Below, piece after piece: positions 27,801-36,571 of a DNA stretch of 64,000 bases. Position 1 is the first letter of the stretch. Every line of letters starts with the position of its first letter. The notes under the pieces are model-generated. The model worked only from the letters and a program-made list of their open reading frames with translations, ran no database searches and was not told the origin of the DNA. This DNA comes from Clostridium transplantifaecale (GTDB taxonomy: Bacteria; Bacillota; Clostridia; Lachnospirales; Lachnospiraceae). The DNA is taken from assembly GCF_900626075.1 (NCBI RefSeq), contig NZ_UYZY01000002.1:310001-374000 (forward strand), read 5' to 3'. A program made the translations under genes and the position numbers.

Positions 27801-28269
27801 TCCGCCTTCTCCCCTCTCATTTCTATTTCTTACAGTCTATCCATTTCTCTTCTCCGTTACAAGTACTTTCCTTTCCCAGCGCAAGATTCATCATTAAAAA
27901 GGCAATTTTTTTACAAAAATGATAGATATTAAGCGCAACAACTGCACTATCTTATTATTTTTCTGCATTTTTCTGCCATTAATAAATCCAGATATTCCAC
28001 TTTATCAATTGGATCTTTTATTAATATTGCACTATCAGATAGTACAAACGGTGTTTTTTCACACTGTTCTCTTTTTTATTACGCGCATTTCCCTCTTTTT
28101 TACCTTAAATTATATGATTTTTCTGGCAAATCCCAACAGCAAGATACATCAGTTTTATCCTAAGCAAATGCAGGTATTTGCAGATAAAAGGTGTTATAAA
28201 TAAATCATAAAGTTGATGCGCAGAAACTTGACACACACAGGGGAGTTTAATCAAACGGGAGGTAACACT
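27801..28269. promoter_or_regulatory. AT-rich control region between AraC gene and GltS carrier
   Basis: About 470 bp without a convincing gene, strongly AT-rich unlike its surroundings. It must contain both divergent promoters. Near the carrier start I see TTGACA (about 28228) and GTTATAAATAA (about 28193) but no well-spaced pair, as is common for activator-dependent promoters. GGGAGGT lies before the ATG at 28270. Confidence 0.4.
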
Positions 28270-29673
28270 ATGACACTATGGACAGTCTTTACTGACGTCT
28301 GCCTTATGGGAATGGTTTTTTTGGCAGGCCAGATACTTAGAGCGAAGGTAAAATTCTTTCAAAAATTTTTAATACCGCCTGCACTGATAGCAGGGTTTCT
28401 GGCTCTGATTTTCGGGCCCAACGGATTGGGGATTATTCCTTTCTCCAGCAGCCTCGGCACTTACGCCAGTGTTTTAATCGTCGTTATATTTGCGGCTATG
28501 GCAATCGGAGACAAACCGGCTAAGGGCGCCTTGTCCGGTCCCGCTATCGGCGGAATGTTCTTCAACATTACCGGCATTGCGGTTCTCCAGTATGCGGTGG
28601 GAATGTTTTTGACCATCTATGTACTGAATCACTTTTACAACCTGAATCCTGGATTTGGTCTTATGATGGCAACCGGATATTACGGCGGCCATGGAACAGC
28701 GGCGGCAGTCGGCCAGGCCTATGAGGCGCTGGGCTGGTCGGAAGCGACCGATTTGGCGTATACTACGGCGACCGTTGGAATTGTCGGAGGCATTATTCTG
28801 GGAATTATCATAATCAACTGGGGGGCAAGAAAAAATTATACCAATTATGTCCGCTCACCCAAGGATCTTCCTGCTTCCATGAAAACAGGCCTGATTCCAA
28901 AAGCAGAACAGACTGCCAGCACAAAAGGAACCATTTCAACCATATGTGCCGATCCGATGGCTTTTCATCTGGCGCTCGTCCTGGTTCCGTCCATAATGGG
29001 ATATGCATTGTCAAAATACCTCGCGCCGATTATCGGCGTAGAAATTCCTGCATTCTGCACCGCATTGTTATTTGGTTTTATCATGAACTTCTGTCTGAAT
29101 AAGACCGGTGGAGATAAATATGTGGACAGAGCCAGCATAAACCGTATCAGCGGCACTTCTACCGACTTCCTGATGATTTCAGGCATCGGAGCTTTAAAAA
29201 CAGGCGTTGTCATCAAATACGCAGTTCCACTCCTTGTCATATGCGTGGCAGGCTTAATCACAAACTGGATCTGGTTCCTGGTAATCGGAAAATATTCTTC
29301 CGTTAAAGACTGGTTCGAACGTAACATGATGGTATGGGGCCACGCCTGCGGTGTTGCAGCCACAGGAGTAATGCTTCAGAGAATTGTGGATCCGGAGCTG
29401 AAGTCAAGAGGGATCGAGGATTCCGGTATTTCCGACCTGCTGAACCGTCCGATCATCATCGGGCTGCAAATTATCCCTCCGTTACTGATGTCCGCAGTGC
29501 CGGTATTCGGTCCTCATCTTGTAACCTGGGGCTGCTTTGGTATCGTAGGTGTTATGGGTGTCATCGCCTATGTATTTAAATGGTGGCGTCCCCCCTTTGG
29601 AGCCCGTAAAAATGATTCCGGAACGAGTTCCAATTCAACCCCTCTCTACGTTGGAGAAGAAGTCTTTGAATAA
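28270..29673 (+). CDS. GltS-family carrier, second paralogue
   Basis: A 467-aa protein strongly similar along its whole length to the carrier at 20220. Shared stretches include MMATGYYGGHGTAAAVGQ, TVGIVGGIILGIIIINWG, RISGTSTDFLMISGIGALK and GIEDSGISDLLNRPIIIGLQ. The ATG at 28270 has GGGAGGTAACACT ahead; the longer upstream frame has no such site. It lies 55 bp ahead of the 2-hydroxyacid dehydrogenase gene, so it likely imports the acid that enzyme makes or uses, with sodium. The C-terminus has an extra Ser/Asn-rich tail of about 20 residues. Confidence 0.86.
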   Translation: MTLWTVFTDVCLMGMVFLAGQILRAKVKFFQKFLIPPALIAGFLALIFGPNGLGIIPFSSSLGTYASVLIVVIFAAMAIGDKPAKGALSGPAIGGMFFNITGIAVLQYAVGMFLTIYVLNHFYNLNPGFGLMMATGYYGGHGTAAAVGQAYEALGWSEATDLAYTTATVGIVGGIILGIIIINWGARKNYTNYVRSPKDLPASMKTGLIPKAEQTASTKGTISTICADPMAFHLALVLVPSIMGYALSKYLAPIIGVEIPAFCTALLFGFIMNFCLNKTGGDKYVDRASINRISGTSTDFLMISGIGALKTGVVIKYAVPLLVICVAGLITNWIWFLVIGKYSSVKDWFERNMMVWGHACGVAATGVMLQRIVDPELKSRGIEDSGISDLLNRPIIIGLQIIPPLLMSAVPVFGPHLVTWGCFGIVGVMGVIAYVFKWWRPPFGARKNDSGTSSNSTPLYVGEEVFE

Positions 29674-29728
29674 AAGCTGATTATCAGTTATCTGTAAAAA
29701 GTCAGCACAAATTGAAGGGAGTTTAATT

Positions 29729-30811
29729 ATGAGCAGAAATTATGATATCATCCATTTTGAAGCACTCGGCGAAGAAGCCAGACATCTTGTAGACGAAACA
29801 AAGGCAGCGCAGGAATGCGGCCTGATTCCGGCAGACTTACGCTATCTTGTAACCCCTCAGAACCTCCAGGAATTTCTAAATCAGAATCCGGATGAGGAGC
29901 TGCCCGATATTATCAGTATTAAAACGCATTCCATCATCCCGTCCTCTTATCTTACAGGCGCAAAAAAGAGCATTATTACCAGAAGCGCCGGATATGACCA
30001 TCTGGAGACACTGAGTGACAAGGCCAACATTACATCACTGAGAAATTACTGCGTCAACTCCGTCGCCCAGACCGCTATCAAATTCATGTACGCCGCGGCG
30101 GGGCTGCTCAACCAGTATACGGTAAATGCCGCCACATTTGAGCGTAACATGACCGCCTCTTTCATGGAATTCACCCCGGACAGGGTTGCAACCGTCTTTG
30201 GCGTCGGCAAAATAGGAAAGCGGGCCTATGACCTTGTAAAGGCAAACGGCCTCACCGCCCAGGCAGTTGATATCCGTGAGGAAGAGCTGAAACAGGTTTA
30301 CGGCGACAGCGTGAACTTCGTATCGAAAGAGCAGGCCGTAAAGAACAGTGACATTATTATTAATGCAATGAATCTTACGAGAATTCCCGACAGCATCTTT
30401 TACAATGAGAATTACTTCTCCGAGGACGTTCTCAGGCAGGGTAAAAAGGGACTGATTTTCATCAATATAACACGTGGTGAAATTGCCCCCGAGGCAGGCC
30501 TTCTCCATCTCTACCAGGAAGGGATTATCGGCGGCATCGGCCTGGATGTCTTCACTGCAGAGAATGATTTCTCCCAGTCCTTAAAGTGCCAGAAGCCGGC
30601 CGGAGACATTAACCTTCAGTCAGCCAGAAGGCTTCTGGAAATGGCGGAAGACAGGACAGCAAACATCTATGTACAGCCTCATCAGGCATTCAACTCCGAC
30701 CTCGCCGCCGCTGCCAAAGCGTCCGACACAGTCAAGCACATGATCGAGTGGTTCAAATGCGGCAAAAAGGGGTTTGAAGAACAGCTTCCTTATTACGGCA
30801 AAGCAGGCTGA
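29729..30811 (+). CDS. D-isomer-specific 2-hydroxyacid dehydrogenase
   Basis: A 360-aa NAD-dependent dehydrogenase of the D-lactate/D-2-hydroxyisocaproate group. The Rossmann loop reads VATVFGVGKIGKRAYD (about 152-167). The catalytic triad is Arg in INITRGEIAPEA, Glu in GLDVFTAENDF and His in YVQPHQAFNS. It reduces a 2-keto acid to the D-2-hydroxyacid or the reverse. It forms a pair with the GltS carrier and is probably under the AraC gene at 26922. TTGAAGGGAGTTTAATT precedes the ATG. The substrate range cannot be told from sequence. Confidence 0.88.
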   Translation: MSRNYDIIHFEALGEEARHLVDETKAAQECGLIPADLRYLVTPQNLQEFLNQNPDEELPDIISIKTHSIIPSSYLTGAKKSIITRSAGYDHLETLSDKANITSLRNYCVNSVAQTAIKFMYAAAGLLNQYTVNAATFERNMTASFMEFTPDRVATVFGVGKIGKRAYDLVKANGLTAQAVDIREEELKQVYGDSVNFVSKEQAVKNSDIIINAMNLTRIPDSIFYNENYFSEDVLRQGKKGLIFINITRGEIAPEAGLLHLYQEGIIGGIGLDVFTAENDFSQSLKCQKPAGDINLQSARRLLEMAEDRTANIYVQPHQAFNSDLAAAAKASDTVKHMIEWFKCGKKGFEEQLPYYGKAG

Positions 30812-30847
30812 TCAGAGTTTTCTTTCATAACACTGTATAGTTTATCA

Positions 30848-30904
30848 TCAGTCCACAAAAGACGGGTAGCCGGTATATCCCGGTCCCCGTCTTTTGTGGA
30901 CTGA
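30848..30904. terminator. Strong bidirectional terminator hairpin
   Basis: A 19-bp perfect stem (30848-30866 with 30886-30904), with a smaller CCGG/CCGG pair in the loop, between the convergent dehydrogenase and GntP genes. Confidence 0.8.
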
Positions 30905-30951
30905 CGATGGTAAAAGTCTCCTATCAATTCTTTTACCTGCTATCGCTATAT

Positions 30952-32310
30952 TTAAAGAATCATACTGACAATACATGCCGCAACCAGCCCGGCAAACGCC
31001 ATCACATGCTGCCCCACGCAGAGCGATTTCAACGTGGTCTTGGTGTCATACCCGAAGAGGTTTGCAAAGACCCAGAAAAAGCTGTTGTTTACATGGGAAC
31101 CGAAGCCGGAACCCGCGCAAATTGCGATAAAGGCAACGATTGGGTGAATCAGTCCCGCATTGCAAAGCGGCAGTGTCAGGGTTGAGGCCATGATAACGGC
31201 AACCGAGGAGGAACCCTGGACAAATTTTGAAAAGCCGCAGATTAAAAACGGGATAATGATAACCGGCAGAGCGCTGGCTGCAAGGGAATCCGCAAAGAGC
31301 ACACCGACTCCCGTCGCGTCGATAATTTTTGAAAGAGCGCCGCCTGCAGCCGTAATAAAGATAACCGGGCCGGCTGTGGAAAGGGCATTTGTCATCGCAT
31401 CATACACCTCGTTCTGAGGAATACTTTTTTTCAAAAGCAGGATAGCCGTCACAATACCAAGGGCTAAAGCAATGTTTTTATCTCCTAAAAAGGAGCTGAC
31501 GGTAAGAAGGGCCGCACCCTCAGGAAGAAGCATGCTGCATGTCGTATTAAAAAGGATTAAAACGATAGGCACCAGGATCGGAAGTATGGATGCCAGGAAC
31601 GACGGCATAACGGCCGGAGCCGCATTACTCAGTTTAGTTTCCTCTCCGTCTTCGTTTTCACTGTCTTCCAATGCGGTGCTGTCTGAACGTACATACCAGT
31701 CGTCCGGCTTTTTCTGAAGGAAAAAGCGGCAGTATGCCCAGACAACCACAACTACAAACAGGGAAGCCGCCAGTCCCCAGAGAATGGACTGCCCCACATC
31801 GATGCCGAGTATGGATGCAATGGACAGCGGAGCCGGTGTCGGCGCCACATATGTATTTGTGATAAGAAGGCCCAGAGCCAGAACCGTCGCCAGGGCGCCC
31901 AGTTTTAAACGGCTCTTTTTTGCTACGGCCTTTGCAATCGGCGCCAGCATGATGAGCGCCACGTCACAGAAAACTGGAATCGATACCACGAATCCGGTGG
32001 CTGCCAGCGCCACATCAGCATTTTTGTCTCCTGTCAGACGCAGAAGCGTCGTGGCAATCTTTTGTGTAGCATTCGACTTTTCCAGGTACTCTCCCAGAAT
32101 CGTTCCAAAAATGATTACAATACCAATACTTTTACAAGTGTTTCCAAATCCTCCCGCAATTGCGCTGATCGTGTCCGCGGAACTGACCCCGCAGCCCAGC
32201 CCTATCACCAGCGAGCCGAAGAGCATCGACATAAAAGGCCCGACCTTTGTCTTCAGCATCAGAAAAAACATTACTGCCAAACCAATTAAAAATGCAACCA
32301 ATGTCCCCAT
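30952..32310 (-). CDS. GntP-family gluconate/hexonate permease
   Basis: A 452-aa protein with about 12 membrane helices. GntP family marks: TGFVVSIPVFCDVALIMLAP (about 105-124), NTYVAPTPAPLSIASILG (about 155-172) and, at the C-terminus, CAGSGFGSHVNNSFFWVF. These permeases bring sugar acids such as gluconate into the cell with protons. The dehydratase gene lies 25 bp upstream on the same transcript, so import and dehydration of a sugar acid are coupled. AGGAGGAATGGTAGGTT precedes the ATG. Confidence 0.9.
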   Translation of the reverse strand: MGTLVAFLIGLAVMFFLMLKTKVGPFMSMLFGSLVIGLGCGVSSADTISAIAGGFGNTCKSIGIVIIFGTILGEYLEKSNATQKIATTLLRLTGDKNADVALAATGFVVSIPVFCDVALIMLAPIAKAVAKKSRLKLGALATVLALGLLITNTYVAPTPAPLSIASILGIDVGQSILWGLAASLFVVVVVWAYCRFFLQKKPDDWYVRSDSTALEDSENEDGEETKLSNAAPAVMPSFLASILPILVPIVLILFNTTCSMLLPEGAALLTVSSFLGDKNIALALGIVTAILLLKKSIPQNEVYDAMTNALSTAGPVIFITAAGGALSKIIDATGVGVLFADSLAASALPVIIIPFLICGFSKFVQGSSSVAVIMASTLTLPLCNAGLIHPIVAFIAICAGSGFGSHVNNSFFWVFANLFGYDTKTTLKSLCVGQHVMAFAGLVAACIVSMIL

Positions 32311-32335
32311 AACCTACCATTCCTCCTGTGTAATC

Positions 32336-33994
32336 TCATTTGTTTTCTGAATAAAGCCACAGAGCGCCGTCCTCTGCGCCGCATACGCTTTTCCGGTATG
32401 CATTCAGGATCCCCCCTGCCTTATGATCCGGTTTTACAATCTCCTTTCTCCTCTGTTCCAACTCTTCCTCAGATAATTCCACCTCAATCCGTTTATTGTT
32501 CAGGTCAATTGTGATAATATCGCCGTTCTTAATGCAGGCAATCGGTCCTTCGTCCCATGCCTCGGGGGAAATATGGCCCACGCACGGTCCTCTGGAGGCA
32601 CCCGAAAACCGTCCGTCCGTGATCATTGCCACCGAAGTATGAAGACCCATGCCAATGAGCATGGCGGCCGGAATCGACATTTCCCGCATTCCGGGGCCTC
32701 CTTTCGGTCCCTCATAGCGGATGACGAGGACGCATCCCGGCGTAATATCGGAATTGAGCATACGCTCCATCAGTTCCTCCTCGGAGTCAAAGACCACGGC
32801 AGGTCCTCTGTGGTAAAACATGGACGGTTCCACTCCGCTCTTCTTCACGACAGCGCCCTTTGGCGCCAGGTTGCCGTGCAGAATGGCAAAACATCCATCC
32901 TCATGCAGCGCCTGCTCCGGGCTGTGAATGACTTCCGGGTTAATTTTACCGGAAAACCGCTCAAGCATGTCCCCGAGCGTTCCCCCGAAGGCCATGGGAA
33001 CCTGCAGATTGAGGAACTCCCGGATTGCCGTCAGGGATCCTCTGACTCCGCCCGCTTTATGATAATCATGGAGATTATACTTCGACGAGGGTTTGAACTT
33101 GGCAACGACCGGAACGCTCTCCTGAATTCTGTCAAATTCCCTCAGATCCATATCAAGGCCCAGCACCCGCGCCAGCGCCGTGACATGCATTACGGCATTG
33201 GTGGAACCGCCTGTGGCCGAAATATGCATGATGCCATTGCTGAGAGACTCCCTGGTCAGAAAGGTCCGGGCACAGATTCCCTCTTTTGTCAGGCCGACGA
33301 TACGCTCTCCCACATCCCTTGCCTGCTTCTGTTTTGCCGAGGAACAGAAAAGCATTGTTGTGGAATCAACGGGACAAAGTCCCACCACCTCGGCGAACAC
33401 CCCCATCGTGTTAGCGGTTCCGTACATGGAACACGTTCCGCAGGAATAACACATGTTTTCCTTGTAATCCCGAAATGTCTCCTCTGAGATTTTTCCGCTG
33501 TTCCTGGCTCCGATAGACTCTTTTAAATCCGATGTCACAAAGGTATTCTCCCCCGTTTCATAGGGAACCATCGAACCGGCCGTCAAAAACAGGGACGGCA
33601 GATTTAAGGACGCGGCCGCCATCAGCATTCCCGGAATAATTTTATCGCAGGAACACAAGAACACCATGCCGTCAAAGGAATGTGCCTCGGCCATAGCCTC
33701 GATTGACGCAGCAATGAGATCTCTCTGAGGGAGCACATACTGCATTCCACGAAGCTGGGCCATCCCGTCGCAGGGGGCCGGCACCCCAAACTCAGCCGGG
33801 ACACCGCCTGCTGCCCAGATTCCTTCCTTTACATAATTTACAAGCTCCTTAAACGGCTTGTGCCCCGGATTCACGTCGTTCCAGGAATTCACCACACCGA
33901 TTACAGGCTTCTTCAAATCCTGATCCCGGAATCCGACCGCGTTCATCAGCCCTTCATAATATCCATCCGCAATATTGTCCCGTATCTCTCCCAT
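32336..33994 (-). CDS. IlvD/Edd family dehydratase, probably for a sugar acid
   Basis: A 552-aa iron-sulfur dehydratase. Features: NSWNDVNPGHKPF, APCDGMAQLRGMQYVLP, cluster cysteines in LCSCDKIIPGM and SCGTCSMYGTANTM, and C-terminal GPKGGPGMREMS and DGRFSGASRGPCVGHI. The ATG at 33994 has AAGGAGATAAT ahead. It shares an operon with a GntP permease and lies opposite a LysR gene, so the substrate is probably an aldonate (product 2-keto-3-deoxy acid) rather than a branched-chain intermediate. It differs well enough from the 3061 paralogue that the two are not recent copies. Confidence 0.88.
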   Translation of the reverse strand: MGEIRDNIADGYYEGLMNAVGFRDQDLKKPVIGVVNSWNDVNPGHKPFKELVNYVKEGIWAAGGVPAEFGVPAPCDGMAQLRGMQYVLPQRDLIAASIEAMAEAHSFDGMVFLCSCDKIIPGMLMAAASLNLPSLFLTAGSMVPYETGENTFVTSDLKESIGARNSGKISEETFRDYKENMCYSCGTCSMYGTANTMGVFAEVVGLCPVDSTTMLFCSSAKQKQARDVGERIVGLTKEGICARTFLTRESLSNGIMHISATGGSTNAVMHVTALARVLGLDMDLREFDRIQESVPVVAKFKPSSKYNLHDYHKAGGVRGSLTAIREFLNLQVPMAFGGTLGDMLERFSGKINPEVIHSPEQALHEDGCFAILHGNLAPKGAVVKKSGVEPSMFYHRGPAVVFDSEEELMERMLNSDITPGCVLVIRYEGPKGGPGMREMSIPAAMLIGMGLHTSVAMITDGRFSGASRGPCVGHISPEAWDEGPIACIKNGDIITIDLNNKRIEVELSEEELEQRRKEIVKPDHKAGGILNAYRKSVCGAEDGALWLYSENK

Positions 33995-34123
33995 ATTATC
34001 TCCTTCTTTCACGTTACGAGTTAATTTTTCAAAATGTCACTTCAGATCGTTTTTAATCTGATTTGTCATTCGGCAGAATTGTCATTATCCTGTCTTCCGA
34101 TTGATTTATCGTCTGTTGAGATG

Positions 34124-34152
34124 ATTATACCAGCAAATTCCCACCATGAAAA
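34124..34152 (-). promoter_or_regulatory. Promoter of the dehydratase-GntP operon
   Basis: Minus strand TTTTCA (34147-34152), 17 bp, TATAAT (34124-34129). The surrounding region holds several TGTCA repeats and a short palindrome ATTTGTCACAAAT (about 34167-34179) that may be the LysR site. Confidence 0.6.
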
Positions 34153-34244
34153 ACAATGAAAGGCATCATTTGTCACAAATAAAATATTGTGCCATATCTT
34201 CTATTGTGTTAAGCTTTATGGAGTGGATATGGAAAGGAGAAGTT

Positions 34245-35210
34245 ATGCAGACGAGCTATGAAATGTTTCTACTGGCTGCCGAGGAGACGAGTTTTACGAA
34301 AGCAGCGAACAAAGCCTATATCACGCAGCAGTGCCTGAGCAGCCACATCAAACGGCTGGAAGATTATTATGGGGTGAGTCTTTTTAACAGATCGCCGAAG
34401 CTGACGCTGACGCCGGCGGGTGAACTGCTCCTGCAGTCACTGCGCCAGATCGAGGTGATTGAGAAGGGCATACAGAATGAATTAATCAATACAAAAGAAG
34501 GGAAACAGGGTTCTCTGACTCTGGGAATTAATGCGACGAGGGCGCGGATTCTGCTGCCCGACGTGTTTTGCGATTACCATGAGAAATTCCCCCATGTCTG
34601 TCTGTCGGTCGTGCTGGACGATGCCAAACAGCTTCTGCCCCTCCTTCTGAACGGAAAGATAGATATGTTTGTTGGTGTAAACTGCCCCAGCCATGAACTG
34701 CTGGCGCGCAAAATTCTCAAAAATGAACGGATTTATATGATAGCAACAAGGCACCTTCTGGCACGGTACGGTAAATTGCCGGATAGCGGCACAAGTACGG
34801 GCGAACGCAGTATCAGGCTCAGTGATTTCCCCGGCCTTCCTTTCGTCGGCAACAACAGCAACAGCACATTTAACCAGTTGATTGAACGGTACCTGAACAA
34901 CTGGAATGTGCAGTTGAATATGATTTTCTTTATCAGCGACTATGAGACGCAGCTTCAATTCTGCGCCAGACATCTGGCGGCGGCGTTCTGCCCGGAAATT
35001 GTACTGGAAAAAGTCGCTGCCTTTAACCAGGGCCGGGAGGCAGCGGAACAGATCCAGGTCTTCTGCCTGGACGATTTAAATGACTTCCTGAAAATAGAAC
35101 TGGTCACTCACGCACAGGCTCATCAACCGCTCTATATGCGGGAATTTATTTCTCTGTTTGAACGGTTTTACGGGGAGCTGACGGATAAGGCAGTCTCTTG
35201 CCTGAAATAA
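34245..35210 (+). CDS. LysR-family transcriptional regulator
   Basis: A 321-aa LysR protein. The N-terminal HTH reads SFTKAANKAYITQQCLSSHI, then LFNRSPKLTLTPAG, followed by the effector-binding domain. The ATG at 34245 follows GGAAAGGAGAAGTT; earlier in-frame codons lack such a site. It is divergent from the dehydratase-GntP operon and probably controls it in response to its sugar acid. It resembles the LysR gene at 8191 (same TQQC/SQQC recognition area), suggesting related sensors for related catabolic units. Confidence 0.92.
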   Translation: MQTSYEMFLLAAEETSFTKAANKAYITQQCLSSHIKRLEDYYGVSLFNRSPKLTLTPAGELLLQSLRQIEVIEKGIQNELINTKEGKQGSLTLGINATRARILLPDVFCDYHEKFPHVCLSVVLDDAKQLLPLLLNGKIDMFVGVNCPSHELLARKILKNERIYMIATRHLLARYGKLPDSGTSTGERSIRLSDFPGLPFVGNNSNSTFNQLIERYLNNWNVQLNMIFFISDYETQLQFCARHLAAAFCPEIVLEKVAAFNQGREAAEQIQVFCLDDLNDFLKIELVTHAQAHQPLYMREFISLFERFYGELTDKAVSCLK

Positions 35211-35260
35211 TAGGTTCTGAAGTAATAGGTTCTGAAATAATAAGTCCTGAAGCTGTAACT
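35206..35260. repeat. Short tandem repeat after the LysR gene
   Basis: About three imperfect copies of an 18-bp unit of the form AATAGGTTCTGAA(G/A)T. It lies in the gap between convergent genes with no known role. Confidence 0.5.
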
Positions 35261-35307
35261 TATGAAACGATAAGTTTTAAAGCCATAACCCAGGCCGCTT
35301 ATTCTCT

Positions 35308-36387
35308 CTATTCGTCGGCCGTAATCACCCATTTAATGCAGTTATCGTCCTTGGCTCCAAATACCCGGTATCCCTCCATGATCTCCCCGAGGGGGGAGCG
35401 GTGGGTAATCAGGAAATCCGTCCTTAAATCTCCTTTTTCTATCAGGGAAAGAAGTTCCGGACAGCGGTTCGCGTCCACGCCTCCCGTCTTGAACGTCAGG
35501 TTTTTCCCATACATGGACGGCAGCGGAAGAATCTGATTCTCCTCGTACATGGCAACCACGGAAACGACTGCATTCGGTCTTGCCAGCTTCCAGGCCAGTT
35601 CAAATGTATCTTTACCGCCTGCCGCCTCAATGACCGCATCGGCCCCCCTTCCCTCCGTCAATTTCCTGACTTCGTCTGCCGCGTCCTGCTTCCCGGTATT
35701 GACCGTCACATCCGCCAGGCCGTTCTGCACCGCCAGGTTCAGTCGGTATGCATCGCGGTCAACCAGGATCACTGTACCGGCGCCCAGGTATTTTGCCGAT
35801 TCGGCCGCACACAGCCCTACTGGGCCTGCCCCAATGACGGCGACGCAGTCTCCCCTCTGAATCTCGGCGATATCGGCTCCCCAGAAACCGCTGGAGAGAA
35901 TATCTCCCGTAAACAGCGCCTCCTCATAGGAAACCGTATCCGGAATCGGAGTAAGCCCCATGTCGGCATAAGGAACCCTGACATACTCGGCCTGGCAGCC
36001 GTCGATCCGGCATCCCAGTTCCCAGCCTCCATGCTCACAGTTGTTGACAAACCCTCTTTTACAGTAATAGCAGGTTCCACAGAACGTTTCGCAGTTGGCC
36101 GCCACACGCATTCCGGCTTTCAGCTTTGTAACCCCGGAGCCCGTCTCAACCACCTCGCCCGCAAATTCATGCCCCAGTATAATACCCGGCACCGCTCTTG
36201 GAACGGCTCCATTTCTGATATGCAGATCACTGGTGCAGATCGTGGAGCGGACCACTCTGACAATGGCATCCTTCGGATCCTGTATAACCGGAACCGGTCT
36301 CTCCTCCATGCGGATATCGTTGATACCGTGAAACACTACGGCTTTCATGGTCTGCTTTCTGTTTTGCTTTCCCTGATTCTGTTCCAT
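35308..36387 (-). CDS. Zinc-dependent medium-chain alcohol dehydrogenase
   Basis: A 359-aa MDR-family oxidoreductase. Catalytic zinc ligands: Cys in STICTSDLH (about 52) and His-Glu in LGHEFAGEV (about 75). The structural zinc loop has four cysteines in CETFCGTCYYCKRGFVNNC. The NAD loop is AVIGAGPVGLCAAE (about 185). It oxidises a polyol, alcohol or sugar-acid hydroxyl. Monocistronic and close to the sugar-acid operon, it may supply keto-acid interconversion there, which is inference. AAGGGAAGGAGTAAGACG precedes the ATG. Confidence 0.9.
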   Translation of the reverse strand: MEQNQGKQNRKQTMKAVVFHGINDIRMEERPVPVIQDPKDAIVRVVRSTICTSDLHIRNGAVPRAVPGIILGHEFAGEVVETGSGVTKLKAGMRVAANCETFCGTCYYCKRGFVNNCEHGGWELGCRIDGCQAEYVRVPYADMGLTPIPDTVSYEEALFTGDILSSGFWGADIAEIQRGDCVAVIGAGPVGLCAAESAKYLGAGTVILVDRDAYRLNLAVQNGLADVTVNTGKQDAADEVRKLTEGRGADAVIEAAGGKDTFELAWKLARPNAVVSVVAMYEENQILPLPSMYGKNLTFKTGGVDANRCPELLSLIEKGDLRTDFLITHRSPLGEIMEGYRVFGAKDDNCIKWVITADE

Positions 36388-36571
36388 CGTCTTACTCCTT
36401 CCCTTGATTACACTTTTTCTAAATATAAAGGACAGAAAGACTCCCCTGAATGAGAATCCCTCTGTCCTGTCTTCCTGTCTGATACGTTATAAAATTCACA
36501 CCGGCCTGTCCGCATCCTCATAATGAAATAAAACAAGGTTGAGGCCAAAACGGCTGTATCCATTTTTACAA

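Noticed and set aside
35206..35290. CRISPR-like or larger satellite array
   Set aside because: Only about three imperfect 18-bp units, too few and too divergent.
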